A stretch of DNA of 64,000 nt from Candidatus Zhuqueibacterota bacterium (GCA_022616415.1 JAKEEU010000239.1:1-64000); one strand, 5' to 3'. Counted from the first letter of the stretch, positions 44,439-53,684 are shown. Numbers and translations: made by a program. The notes: generated from the letters alone by a model not told the origin.

Positions 44439-44909
44439 TCAGCGGTCGAGGGTGCAGTTTATCTTCGCCGTGCGCGCGAGTTTTTCATAATCGTCATAGC
44501 GCATGCGTATGGCATGCTCGTGGGTGCCGGCATTGAAAGTAATGAGGTGATCTTCCGCTAGAAGATGGCTGACATAAACCGGCAAATCGTAAAGCCGGCC
44601 GAATGGCGGCATAGCGCCGACTTCACAATCGGTGCAGATGCCGGAAAATTCGCTTTCCGTCGCCAGACGCACCTCTTTCGCGCCCAATTCGCGTTTGACT
44701 TTTGCCAGATCGATTTTAAAGCTGGCCGGCAAAGCCAACATGCAAAACTTATTATCCACACTCAGGATAACGGTTTTTGCAAAAGCCTTGCCCGGCGTGT
44801 GGGTATCCGCGGCGGTTCTTTGTGACGTGTAATCCCTTTTGTGATGAATGGTTTCATAAGGGATTCTTTGCTCGTCAAGATATGACGCAACTTTTTGCAG
44901 TGGTGACAT
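44439..44909 (-). CDS. YbaK/ProX-type aminoacyl-tRNA deacylase domain protein
   Basis: A 156-aa cytosolic protein; AAAGGAG precedes the ATG at 44909, which is chosen over the frame from 44987. The family fold is seen in ADTHTPGKAFAKTVILSVDN, the catalytic-type Lys nearby, LASPASFKI-like LALPASFKIDLAK, and VGAMPPFGRLYDLPVYV. Such enzymes hydrolyse mischarged tRNAs. The last residues (ARTAKINCTLDR) look unlike the family and may derive from the deletion that also truncated gltD. Confidence 0.88.
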   Translation of the reverse strand: MSPLQKVASYLDEQRIPYETIHHKRDYTSQRTAADTHTPGKAFAKTVILSVDNKFCMLALPASFKIDLAKVKRELGAKEVRLATESEFSGICTDCEVGAMPPFGRLYDLPVYVSHLLAEDHLITFNAGTHEHAIRMRYDDYEKLARTAKINCTLDR

Positions 44910-44929
44910 GGCACGGTTCTCCTTTTTGA

Positions 44930-46060
44930 TTATTCCAGCACGTGGATGTTCTTTTTCGCGCACATATCCTTGAGTATCTTTGGCCACACGGTAACGCTGA
45001 CCTCGCCCAGGCGCGCCTTTCTGAGCAGAAGCATCTGCGTGCGCGATTGCCCGATGCCGCCGCCGATGCTCAAGGGAATTTCGTTTTTCATAATCGCCTG
45101 ATGGCAGGGCAATTTGAGAAAATCAAGCTGGCCGGTAATTTCAAGCTGTTGCTTGAGCGACGTGGCATTCACGCGGATGCCACCGGACATCAGCTCATGA
45201 CGGCGTTTGGTAACCGGATTCCATACCAGAATATCTCCATTCAACCCGTGCATCGGCCTGCCGTCGGCGGATTTTGTCTCGGTGACCCAGTCGTCGTAAT
45301 CGGCCGCCCGCATTTCGTGCGGATAACCGTCCTGCAAAGTCCAGCCGATGCCGTAAATGAAGATCGCCGGATACTCTTGCAGAATTGCGGTCTCGCGCTG
45401 CTTGCGCGGCATCTCGGGGAATTTGTCCAAAATATCTTCCGCATGCAGAAAGGTCAGCTCCTCAGGAAGGTTGGGATATTTGTTCGTCTTAAGCTTGGGA
45501 AAAAGTTCTTGCGCATAAACCTCGGCGTCTTTGATGACTTTCCAGATTTTCTTCACCACGTTCGTGAGAAATTGCAAATTGCGCTGCTTTTCCGTGATCG
45601 CCAGCTCCCAGTCCCATTGGTCGACGTAGACGCTGTGATCGTGGTCGAGAAAATAATCTTTGCGCACGGCGCGCATATCGGTGCAAAGCCCCTCACCGGG
45701 CTGCATGCCGAACTGCTTGAGCGCCATGCGTTTCCACTTGGTGGCAGCTTGCACCACTTGCGCATCGACGGGATGCTTGTTATAGTCGTTGATGACATGA
45801 AATTGAATGGGCGTGCGCGAGCCATCACGATCCAAAAAATCATTGACGCCGCTTTCAACATTGACAATGAGAGGCACCTGCACCATCATCAGATTCAGCT
45901 CTTTGCACAAATTCTCTTCGATGTAATTCTTCACGGCAAAGATGGCCTTCTGCGTTTCTTTGGGCGTGAGCAGCGAGTGATAATCCCTGGGCAGGATTTT
46001 CTCCAGCTCGTCATAGTTGCCGATGCCGGGGCCGGCGAGATCGGCTTTCTTGTCTGCCAT
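44930..46060 (-). CDS. asnA: Aspartate-ammonia ligase
   Basis: A 376-aa AsnA-type enzyme, making asparagine from aspartate, ammonia and ATP (giving AMP). It starts at MADKKADLAGPG with TAGGAG at 8 nt. The class II tRNA-synthetase-like core is seen as NLMMVQVPLIVNVESGVNDFLD, DHDHSVYVDQWDWE, GIGWTLQDGYPHEMRAADYDDW and SIGGGIGQSRTQMLLLRK. It is some 45 residues longer than the E. coli enzyme, mostly at the N-terminus and in a mid-protein insertion. Confidence 0.95.
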   Translation of the reverse strand: MADKKADLAGPGIGNYDELEKILPRDYHSLLTPKETQKAIFAVKNYIEENLCKELNLMMVQVPLIVNVESGVNDFLDRDGSRTPIQFHVINDYNKHPVDAQVVQAATKWKRMALKQFGMQPGEGLCTDMRAVRKDYFLDHDHSVYVDQWDWELAITEKQRNLQFLTNVVKKIWKVIKDAEVYAQELFPKLKTNKYPNLPEELTFLHAEDILDKFPEMPRKQRETAILQEYPAIFIYGIGWTLQDGYPHEMRAADYDDWVTETKSADGRPMHGLNGDILVWNPVTKRRHELMSGGIRVNATSLKQQLEITGQLDFLKLPCHQAIMKNEIPLSIGGGIGQSRTQMLLLRKARLGEVSVTVWPKILKDMCAKKNIHVLE

Positions 46061-46154
46061 ATTACATTCTCCTAAGTTGGTTGTGAATAAAGCATTCGCT
46101 AATTGTAGGATGTTTGAAGACACGATCATTACGCCTTTCTGGTCAAAAGAATAA

Positions 46155-46790
46155 TCAATCGCGTGGCCGGCCAACGGGTAGGATATATAAGGCCCTTTGG
46201 CTGGCAGGCAACTTCATGAATTTTTCGATTTTCTCATCATGAAACGCGCCAATCGGTACTGCGCCAAGGCCGAGCGCCGTTGCTTGCAAAAGCAAATTCT
46301 GCGCGACATGGCCAGCCTCCATATAAACATAGCGCCGGCCGCGCTCGCTGTATTTCCACGTTGTGCGCTCAAATATTGCCGCAATCACGAAGACGACCGG
46401 CGCTTCTCGTACACTTTCCTGCCGCAGAGCCGCACGCCAAATCTCCCGGCGCAGGTCGTTCTCGCGTGTACGCGTCAATTCGTGCTGATTCGGCAGATAA
46501 TGGTAAATACCCCATTCCATGACGGCGTAGATTTCAAGCGGATAAAGAGCGCCCGCCGAGGGCGCAGTACACAAGCCCTCTTTCTTTTCGGTAATTCCTT
46601 GCGCCGCCCACAAAAGTTGGCCGATTTCCTCCAAAGTCAGCGGCGCTGCGCTGAACGCACGAATCGAACGCCGTTGGCGCAGCGCCTCTTCGAGAGAAAT
46701 TGGGCTGCGGTCACGCGGCTCAGGAAGCTTGATCAGTTTGTCAGTCTGCAATTCCAACATGAGAAAAAGAAACAAGCTGAAAATGCGCAT
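46155..46790 (-). CDS. SagB/nitroreductase-type FMN oxidoreductase
   Basis: A 211-aa FMN enzyme of the SagB/ThcOx-nitroreductase superfamily. RRSIRAFSAAPLTLEEIGQLLWAAQG binds FMN, TAPSAGALYPLEIYAV is the SagB-type Ser-Ala-Gly loop, and GHVAQNLLLQATALGLGAVP completes it. SagB enzymes oxidise azolines in peptide toxins, but stand-alone versions are common. No cyclodehydratase or precursor gene is near. A hydrophobic N-terminus could be a signal or anchor. Confidence 0.88.
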   Translation of the reverse strand: MRIFSLFLFLMLELQTDKLIKLPEPRDRSPISLEEALRQRRSIRAFSAAPLTLEEIGQLLWAAQGITEKKEGLCTAPSAGALYPLEIYAVMEWGIYHYLPNQHELTRTRENDLRREIWRAALRQESVREAPVVFVIAAIFERTTWKYSERGRRYVYMEAGHVAQNLLLQATALGLGAVPIGAFHDEKIEKFMKLPASQRALYILPVGRPRD

Positions 46791-46813
46791 GGCGCATCCT
46801 TTGCAAAATTTGT

Positions 46814-47950
46814 TTAGTAGCGCAAGAAAGCTCCAATGCCGCCGTTGTCTTGAAGACGCTGCGCGGCAACACCGCGAACCATCTCGGTTTTGCCGCCGTT
46901 ATCGATGACTTTCTCAGCCATGCGTTCGATGAGGTCATCCAACGGCCGCAAATTCGCGCCGCAATCCGTACAGGATTCATAGTCATCCGGAAACAAAATG
47001 GAACAACTTGGACACTCCTTGCCGTGTGGATTGAATCCCTCGGCGTAGACTAATTGCCAAATCCGCTTTTCTTTAACCGCCTGCAAAGCTTGCTGCAGCC
47101 CTTGAATGGCCAGTGTTTTCTTGGCGGCAGTGGTAAGCAGCTCGTCCACCAATTCAATTTCCGCCGCCCGCTCAACCTTTTCTTCGATCTTTAAGGTGTC
47201 TTGCAACACCTGTTGCTCGCTTGCCTGCATGGGCAGCATGAGCGTGCCAACCACATGCGAGCGCAGCCGTTTGGGAAGCAGATGGCGGAGCTCGCTGGTG
47301 GCTGCAACCGGCCCGGCGAGCACAAGCCGGTCTAAACCGTAAGCGTGCACCAAACGATCCATCATTTCAGCGACATGCTTGAGATGCCACTGCGCGTGCA
47401 TTTCCGATTTGTGCTGCATGTTCAACTGTGAGCGCAGCCGATCGCGCGACGGCGTTTTGATATGTTTAACTTCTGCCGCGGCAAACGCCTCCTGTTGTTC
47501 TTCAATTTCGCCAAGAAAAACGATGAAGAGACGTGCATGCATTTTATCGGTGAGAATGACGCCAAAACGCTCGTACTCTTCGATCAGCTCGAGCAAGGGC
47601 CGTACGTGCGGCGTTTCTTCCCACCAGGCTTGATGGCGCACCGGGGCATTGAGATCGTATATCCGCCAGAAGTTTTCGGAAACATCGCAGAAGATGGCCA
47701 CGCTTTGTCCACGCCATTGATAATCGTTCATCCTTTGCAGGACGCTTTCCGCATCGATTTTGAATTGATTTCGATCACTCTCTGGCACGGCCATCTCAAT
47801 CATCTTGAGCATCTGTCGCAATTTCGTCAGCAAGGCGTGAGCGGCGTTCAGCCCCTTGGCGCGTTCCAAATGGAGATAGACACTGAGAACCGGGCTGCCT
47901 TCGTGTGCCTCATATTTCCTTAAGTTTTCCCAATCTTGTTTGGTAATCAT
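46814..47950 (-). CDS. Bacterial eRF1-like (baeRF/Vms1-type) protein with zinc ribbon
   Basis: A 378-aa protein starting at MITKQDWENL with AAGGAG upstream. It has the three-part baeRF layout: an N-terminal domain (SPVLSVYLHLERAKG), a central RNase H-like domain (ERFGVILTDKMHARLFIVFLG, then LDRLVLAGPVAATSELRHLL) and a pelota-like C-terminal domain. CPSCSILFPDDYESCTDCG is a zinc ribbon. A GGQ peptide-release motif is not seen. Family members are predicted to act on stalled ribosomes. It is 23 bp from the SagB gene. Confidence 0.83.
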   Translation of the reverse strand: MITKQDWENLRKYEAHEGSPVLSVYLHLERAKGLNAAHALLTKLRQMLKMIEMAVPESDRNQFKIDAESVLQRMNDYQWRGQSVAIFCDVSENFWRIYDLNAPVRHQAWWEETPHVRPLLELIEEYERFGVILTDKMHARLFIVFLGEIEEQQEAFAAAEVKHIKTPSRDRLRSQLNMQHKSEMHAQWHLKHVAEMMDRLVHAYGLDRLVLAGPVAATSELRHLLPKRLRSHVVGTLMLPMQASEQQVLQDTLKIEEKVERAAEIELVDELLTTAAKKTLAIQGLQQALQAVKEKRIWQLVYAEGFNPHGKECPSCSILFPDDYESCTDCGANLRPLDDLIERMAEKVIDNGGKTEMVRGVAAQRLQDNGGIGAFLRY

Positions 47951-48089
47951 CAGCAGATTCTCCTTCCGATTTGCTCCGAATGATAAAATCACTGGAAGCC
48001 GTAACACACGAGGAATTGGAAGCACAACAGAAAATTGAATCCGCAATTCCCATGAATTTCAACGTGCGTTTGAAGAGAAAAAGATCGAT

Positions 48090-49059
48090 TCAAAATGCTT
48101 GCAGCAATTCCTCCAATTTTTGTTTTGATTTTGTTTCCACTTCCGCATGCAAGCTGCCGCCGTGGCTGTCCATCGTCACAACGACCGGGAAATCTTCAAC
48201 GCGAATCAGCCACATCGCTTCGGCCACGCCGAGATCGAGCTTGTAAACGTCAACGACTTCTTTCACGGATTGCGCAATGAACGTCGCCGCGCCGCCGATG
48301 GCATGAAAAGGTGGTTTTGCCGCCGAAGCCCATCGGGCCGATGCCGAGCTGGTTGGCTTTCTCCAAAATTTCCGCTTCGAGCGCCGCCAGCTCCGGAACG
48401 GGATTTTTGTCGTCAAGCTTGCGGAAGAATTGTTTTTTGGAAATCATATAGCTGATTCCCCGGTCGCCGCCGATGCCGATCCCCAATATTCCCGGAGCGC
48501 AGCCTTTGCCCTGGGCCTGATAAACCGCCTCGAGAATGACTTTTTTGACGCCGGCAATATTGCGGTCCGCGCCCAGTCTGGCGTTCGGCAGGCTGTATTG
48601 CGCGCCGACGTTCTCGCAGCCGCCGCCTTTCAGCATCAGGCGCACGCGAATGTACGAATCTTCCCATTCATCAAAATGAATGACCGGAAATTCCCGGCCC
48701 AGATTGTTGCCGGAATTTTGGCCGGTCAGCGAATCAACCGCATTCGGCCGCAAATAAGATTTTGCGGTGGCTTCGGCAACCGCCTCCTGAATGAGCCAGC
48801 GCATCGGCATCGTCGAGACGCCGGCCGGATAATCGACATAAAAGATAAGCGTGCCGGTATCCTGGCAAATCGGCGTCGAGCCTTGCTTCGATAACTCAAT
48901 ATTGTGCAAAACGGTCTTGAGCGCATTGGCGGCAGCCGAGTTCGGCGCTTCCTGCTCTTGCGCTCGCCCCAAGGCGCGGATGACGTCATTGGGCAGCTCT
49001 GCCGAGGTGCGGCGGATGAATTCCACCAAGCCGGTTTTGAAAGTTTCATTGATTTGCAT
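48090..49059 (-). pseudogene. Class I fumarate hydratase with internal deletion and frameshift
   Basis: The alpha part is intact from MQINETFKTG to GPMGFGGKTT (250 residues), with cluster cysteines C65 (PICQDTGT) and C187 (GKGCAPGILGIGIGG). It then jumps, out of frame, into the C-terminal part of the beta domain (FHAIGGAATFIAQSVKEVVD to LEELLQAF). About 40 residues of alpha, including the third Fe-S cysteine, and about 100 of beta are missing. Fumarate/malate interconversion by this product is not expected. GAGG precedes the ATG. Confidence 0.85.
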
Positions 49060-49081
49060 GATATCCTCAATACATTTGGTT

Positions 49082-49794
49082 TTAGAATGAATTGAATCCA
49101 CGATGCAACCCTAATTCCCGCGCCAACTGAATCACGCAGTGATATTCAATGATTGAAATCCGCCGGGCCAGCTCGGGAATATGATAAGCTTTGAATGCAG
49201 GATGATATTGGTCCATGATATTCACGTAACTGTCCGGCGAAATTTCCTCGGCGACGAAACGCAGGATCGCTTCCGAACCGGCGAGGTCATTGGGCAAAAC
49301 CAAATGCCGAATCAACAGCCCGCGCTCGGCAATGCCCCACCGGTTGACTTTAAGCTCGCCGACTTGACGATGCATCTCTTGCACCGCCGGACGCACGTGC
49401 TGCCAATAATCTTTACCAAATTAATGTTGTGGCAGCCGCGGCTTTGCAGATAAAGCATCCGTTTCGCCAGCTCCGCGGCTGAAACCGCCAGCCCCATTTT
49501 CAAATGGCTGATTTCGTAATTCTGGCAGAAGAGGCACCACAGATTGCAATTGGTGAAAAAAATGGTGCCCGAGCCGCCAAGCCCTACCAATTCCGGTTCC
49601 TCGCCAAAATGCGGACCGGCGCTGGAGATGATGGCCTCGGCAGTCGAGCGGCATTTGCCAATTTCACCCTGCAAGCGGTTGGCGTGGCAGCAGCGCGGGC
49701 AGAGCGTACAGTCGCGAAGAATCGCTTGCAGTTGCTGGGCGCGCTCCGCCAACTCGCCGCTGGCGAGCAGAGCGATATAGGCAGGTCGAGACAT
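49082..49794 (-). pseudogene. PflA-like radical SAM protein with internal deletion and frameshift
   Basis: The N-terminal 127 residues are normal, with the radical SAM cluster CNLWCLFC (C83, C87, C90), an auxiliary Cys-rich start (LCPRCC) and SRGCHNINLV. After that the frame shifts, and a second frame gives the C-terminus, RPAVQEMHRQVGELKVNRWG, then HLVLPNDLAG and EEISPDSYVNIMDQYHPA. Roughly 100 residues of barrel are missing. Relatives are annotated as pyruvate formate-lyase-activating-type proteins with unknown substrates. Confidence 0.83.
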
Positions 49795-49832
49795 GGAAAA
49801 CCGTTTGCTGAATGACCGAAGCGGGATGGCTA

Positions 49833-50567
49833 TTACTGTCTGAAACCCAGCGTGATTTTCAGCTTGGTTTCAGCCATGCGCGTAATGAAATCGGTTGCCG
49901 CCTCGATGCCGATTTGGCCGGTATTGATCACCACGTGGTAAGCGCAGGGATCATTCGGTTTGCAGCGGAAATGATGGCTAAAGAATTCGTTGCGCTCCTC
50001 ATCGCGTTGGGCGATCTCGTGCAAGGCTTGCTTATCGCCGTATCCTTGCATTTGCATCAAACGCTGCTTGCGGACTTCCAGGGGAGCAACCACACGAATA
50101 CGCAATCCCTTTTCCGGCGGCAGAATGAAATTGGCCCCGCGCCCCAAGATCACCGCGTTGCCATACTGCGCAATGCTGACGAGCACGTGGGTGAGATGAT
50201 GCAGATAATGCGTGTTGTCCAGCAACTGCTTGGTGAAGAGATTCTGCAAATACGTATCCAATTCATTCTGAATATGCTCGTCAAAACGGGCCACCAATTC
50301 CTCGCGGACATGCGATTTGGTGGCAATCGCTTCGATGATTTCACGGTCATAATGCTGCCACCCGAGCTTCTCCGCCAGCAGGTGCGAAATCTCCCTGCCG
50401 CCGCTGCCCAGTTCGCGCGAGATGCTGATGTAAGGCCCGAGCTTTTTCGGCGGCTGGCGCAGCGACGGTGTCGTCTGGCGCTGCCACTCGGCGCGCCGCG
50501 TTTCCCACCTCTGTATATATTTGGCGATCTGCTTTTCAATCGGAATGTCATGGAGAATTTTGCTCAT
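49833..50567 (-). CDS. Cytidylate kinase-like protein
   Basis: A 244-aa P-loop kinase starting at MSKILHDIPIEK, with AAGGAGG upstream. The nucleotide site is shifted from the classical form: ISISRELGSGGREISHLLAEKL, as in the cytidylate kinase-like (AAA_Cmk) family, with LGWQHYDREIIE after it. AVILGRGANFILPP and RIRVVAPLEVRKQRLMQ follow. True Cmk uses GPxGSGKS, so substrate is uncertain. About 45 N-terminal residues precede the fold. Confidence 0.85.
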   Translation of the reverse strand: MSKILHDIPIEKQIAKYIQRWETRRAEWQRQTTPSLRQPPKKLGPYISISRELGSGGREISHLLAEKLGWQHYDREIIEAIATKSHVREELVARFDEHIQNELDTYLQNLFTKQLLDNTHYLHHLTHVLVSIAQYGNAVILGRGANFILPPEKGLRIRVVAPLEVRKQRLMQMQGYGDKQALHEIAQRDEERNEFFSHHFRCKPNDPCAYHVVINTGQIGIEAATDFITRMAETKLKITLGFRQ

Positions 50568-50645
50568 ATCATCCTCCTTGAAATTTTCGGGGTTGGACTT
50601 TCCGGTCCACACGCGCATCGCGGACAGGAAAGTCCGCGCTCCCTT

Positions 50646-51110
50646 TTACTTTGGCAATCCACCGGTCAGGCGCAAGATCCAACGCATGCATTTATGGCCG
50701 AAATCCACGGGCTGGCAAAACATCATCGGGCAACCGCCGGGAATAACGGTGATGTGATGATCCTGACAAAATTTCGCCGCCGCGTCGGAAACGCTTCCCG
50801 TTCCGAATGAACGATGCATCCACACGCGCGAAACGCCGAGCTCCGCGCATTCACGCACAATTTGTTCGGCGACCTCCGGCCGCGTTGCGATCATCACCGC
50901 CTGCACCGGCGGTGAGATCGATTTCAGATCGGGATAACAACGATCGCCTTCGACGCGCTCGGCATGCGGATTCACCGCAAAAACTTCATATCCCGCCGTA
51001 CGCAATTTGCGATAGATAAAGTTAGCAGCTTCGGTTTGGGGATTTCGTGACACGCCGGCCACGGCAATACGCTTTTGCGCCAAAAAATCTTGGATCTTTG
51101 CATTCATCAT
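50646..51110 (-). CDS. CoA-binding domain protein (YccU-like)
   Basis: A protein of about 154 aa with one Rossmann-type CoA_binding domain: IAVAGVSRNPQTEAANFIYRKL, then VFAVNPHAERVEGDRCYPDL, VQAVMIATRPEVAEQIVREC and VIPGGCPMMF. The start is one of two adjacent ATGs (51110 or 51107). The family is soluble and its function is unknown, although CoA binding is established. It lies downstream of the PLP enzyme gene. Confidence 0.88.
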   Translation of the reverse strand: MMNAKIQDFLAQKRIAVAGVSRNPQTEAANFIYRKLRTAGYEVFAVNPHAERVEGDRCYPDLKSISPPVQAVMIATRPEVAEQIVRECAELGVSRVWMHRSFGTGSVSDAAAKFCQDHHITVIPGGCPMMFCQPVDFGHKCMRWILRLTGGLPK

Positions 51111-51232
51111 GAATTCACAATACTGTTGAATCGTAACCACATATCAGGTCACGGAATTGGAACAGCTCACGGAATTAAACTTTAGAATTCTTCCGTGTGA
51201 GTTCTATTCCGTGTGCCCAAAGGCTGTTTAAG

Positions 51233-52549
51233 TCACACCTGCTCCAGTGCCTCGCGCAAATCTTCGATCAAATCATGCCAATCTTCCAGTCCGAGCGCGA
51301 GCCGGATGCCCCCGGGTTCCATGCCCAGCTCGAGCTTTTCTTCTTCCGGCAAGGCCGAGTGCGTCATCGAATACGGGCTTTCAATCAGCGTTTTGATTTG
51401 TCCGAGGCTAACCGCCAGCGTGATTGAATACGCATGGTCGGCGACGTAATCGATGAATTTCCCGCCGCGCTCGCTGGCGCTGATGTTGGCACCACTTTTC
51501 AACACAAAATAAATCATCGCCCCGGGTGAAAACTTGCCTTCATAGTTGACCATTTGTCGTTTGGCCAATTCAAATTGCGGATGCGATTCCAGGCCCGGGT
51601 AAACCATACGCGCCACTTTCGGATGTTCTTGCAGAAAGCGCGCGACTTTGTGCGCCGTCTTTTGCTGATTGATCATGCGAGTCGACAGCGTCGGCAAGCC
51701 ATAAACCAGAATATTCCACGCATTCTTGGGCGACAGCACCCCACCGAAATCCTTGCGATAAAGCATGAGCTGACTGTAGAACTTTTGCGGCCCAATCACC
51801 GCACCGCCCATATCGGTGCCAAAGCCGCCGATGTCTTTGGTCAAGCTGTGGACGGAAAAATCCGCGCCCAAGGCAATCGGCCGCTGGCAATATGGCGTCG
51901 CGAAAGTGTTGTCAACGACGATTTTGATGTGCTTTTCCGGCGGCCGATCCTGATTGATCGCCTCGACCACTTTTCGCACCGCCGCAATGTCGATGAGACT
52001 CAAGACCGGGTTGACCGGCGTTTCAAAGTAGACCACGCGAGTTTTATGCGTGATCGCCTTTTTAAGCGCCTCGAGATTTTGCAGATCGACAAACTTGGTT
52101 TGGATGCCGTAACGCGGCAGCCAATGCGTGACCAGGCTGTAGGTGCAGCCATAGAGAATCTGATGCGCCACGATTTCGTGCCCGTTTTCGCAGAGCATGC
52201 CGAGCACCGCGCTGATCGCGGCCATGCCGGTGGCAAACGTCACGCACATTTCACCGCCCTCGGCATACGCGAGATTTTCTTCCAGCATGCCGCGCGTGGG
52301 TTCTTCCAACCGGTCGTAGATATAAATCGGCACGTGCTTGACAAAATCCGTGGACTCACTGGCAAACTCGAAGAATCCTTGCGCCCCGCGCTGCGCCGAG
52401 CTTAGCCGATACGTCGCCGACGACGACATCGGCGGCACGACGTGATGGTTGTAATCCCATTTCTTGCTCTGGTAATTGCCATGAATCAGATGTGTACGCA
52501 TCCGGTAATCGGCTTTGGTTCTTTTGCGGTTTTCAGTTTTGTTGGACAT
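51233..52549 (-). CDS. PLP-dependent Cys/Met metabolism enzyme (gamma-lyase or synthase type)
   Basis: A 438-aa trans-sulfuration-type enzyme starting at MSNKTENRKRT (TTTGGAG upstream). The PLP lysine is in SVHSLTKDIGGFG; CVTFATGMAAISAVLGMLC, the phosphate-binding YGCTYSLVTHWLPRYGI, VYFETPVNPVLSLIDI and SLGQIKTLIESPYSMTHSAL are family-typical. It could be methionine gamma-lyase, cystathionine gamma-lyase or O-acetylhomoserine sulfhydrylase; the sequence does not decide. Confidence 0.93.
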   Translation of the reverse strand: MSNKTENRKRTKADYRMRTHLIHGNYQSKKWDYNHHVVPPMSSSATYRLSSAQRGAQGFFEFASESTDFVKHVPIYIYDRLEEPTRGMLEENLAYAEGGEMCVTFATGMAAISAVLGMLCENGHEIVAHQILYGCTYSLVTHWLPRYGIQTKFVDLQNLEALKKAITHKTRVVYFETPVNPVLSLIDIAAVRKVVEAINQDRPPEKHIKIVVDNTFATPYCQRPIALGADFSVHSLTKDIGGFGTDMGGAVIGPQKFYSQLMLYRKDFGGVLSPKNAWNILVYGLPTLSTRMINQQKTAHKVARFLQEHPKVARMVYPGLESHPQFELAKRQMVNYEGKFSPGAMIYFVLKSGANISASERGGKFIDYVADHAYSITLAVSLGQIKTLIESPYSMTHSALPEEEKLELGMEPGGIRLALGLEDWHDLIEDLREALEQV

Positions 52550-52852
52550 AAAAATTTGCTCCAAATATAACGGTAGCCTTCCCGAACTCACGCATGACAA
52601 TAAACACTTTTCCATTATATACTTTCTCAAGAATCGTACCGCAAGCAAAACGCCAGTTGGCGAAAATGATCAAGAATTATCAAGAAGTTATCAAGTCATG
52701 AATTATAAGGGAATCGTTGGTTTTTCTTGAAATTGCGAATGGGAAGGCACAAATTCGCATAGATAAGAATTTCCCCAGCCAAAGCAACTTTTACCGAGCA
52801 ATACAACTGTTGCATTATCAACTATGTACAAGGTCTGACTTTTAGCAAAGTG

Positions 52853-52868
52853 TGGCATTGCCTTTGCG
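52853..52868 (+). promoter_or_regulatory. Sigma54-type promoter upstream of the cytochrome c gene
   Basis: TGGCATTGCCTTTGCG matches the -24/-12 consensus (TGGCAC, 5 nt, TTGCA), with GG and GC exactly 10 nt apart. Transcription would begin about 90 nt before the cytochrome ATG. The 300 bp upstream to the PLP gene hold no ORF; AT-rich sequence with a possible activator site (ACAACTGTTGCATTATC) is present. Confidence 0.6.
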
Positions 52869-52970
52869 TTTGCATATCAAATGAGAGTCGAAAAATCAAT
52901 GAATCGGCACCCACGAGCAGCATCAATTTATGCAGTGCAGTTATGACGAGACCCAAGAGAGGAGTGGGTT

Positions 52971-53519
52971 ATGTTGAGATCAACAATCATTCGGAGTCTT
53001 GGCTTGATGGCCATTCTTGCGATCGGTTTGGCGTGCGAGAAAAAGAACCTTGCGCCAGTGCCGGAAGAGCTGCAAAAACAAATCGCGCTAGGAGAAAGCA
53101 TTTTTTATCAAAAGGATTGCGGAAAATGCCATAGCTTGTATGGCTCCGCGCAAGACGCCAAAGGCCCGGAACTTACCGCGGCGCATTTGGCTGAAGATTC
53201 GCTGCTGGCCAAATACCGGCTGTACCACTTCGAGTCGAGTGAGATGCCGCCGATCCCGCTGACGCACCAGGAAATCAGTGCGCTGACGCAATACATCGCT
53301 TCCTTGCACGCCAAAGCGTACACCACGGCCAGCCTCACCAACCGTGACGCGCGCTGCCCAGTATGTGGCGCCGAGGTGGAAAAAGCGCCGGCGATCAAAA
53401 ATTCTTTGGAAGCCTCCCACAGCGGCAAATTTTTCTATTTTGAATGTCCGGACTGCAAGGAAATCTTTTTGCGCGACCCGGGGCGGTATTCCAAAAGCGG
53501 TTACGTGCGCGCCGAATAG
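52971..53519 (+). CDS. Lipoprotein cytochrome c fused to a YHS-like cysteine domain
   Basis: A 182-aa protein; GAGAGGAG precedes the ATG. Lipobox IGLAC gives a lipidated Cys22. A mono-haem domain follows: DCGKCH (50-54) and axial Met92 in ESSEMPPIP. After residue 125, CPVCGAEV (129-132) and FECPDCKEIFLRDPGRY (159-162) form a four-Cys YHS/metal-binding-like module. The protein is exported and bound to a membrane. It could sense or deliver a metal or move electrons. Fusion of these two modules is uncommon. Confidence 0.88.
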   Translation: MLRSTIIRSLGLMAILAIGLACEKKNLAPVPEELQKQIALGESIFYQKDCGKCHSLYGSAQDAKGPELTAAHLAEDSLLAKYRLYHFESSEMPPIPLTHQEISALTQYIASLHAKAYTTASLTNRDARCPVCGAEVEKAPAIKNSLEASHSGKFFYFECPDCKEIFLRDPGRYSKSGYVRAE

Positions 53520-53627
53520 AAATAGGGTGGGGCGAAAACTGTGGCGTATGGCGGCTTGCGAGTGTGAAACCAAAATGCCATCTTGAATGGCAAAAGCGTT
53601 GTCGCCTATCAGCACGCTGCTTTGCAC

Positions 53628-53645
53628 TGCAGAAAAATTTCTGCA
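53628..53645. terminator. Palindrome after the cytochrome c gene
   Basis: TGCAGAAA and TTTCTGCA form a perfect 8-bp stem with a 2-nt turn, between convergent genes. There is no T-run, so terminator function is only possible. Confidence 0.35.
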
Positions 53646-53684
53646 CGGTATTTCTCGCGCCAAAATTTTTGACCGGTGTACTAT

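Noticed and set aside
44942..46075. 377-codon frame antisense to asnA
   Set aside because: The sense frame is a complete AsnA with all motifs; the antisense protein has no family features.
46155..47950. SagB-type gene and neighbour as a peptide-modification (azoline) cluster
   Set aside because: There is no cyclodehydratase (YcaO), precursor peptide or leader protease nearby; the adjacent gene is a baeRF protein.
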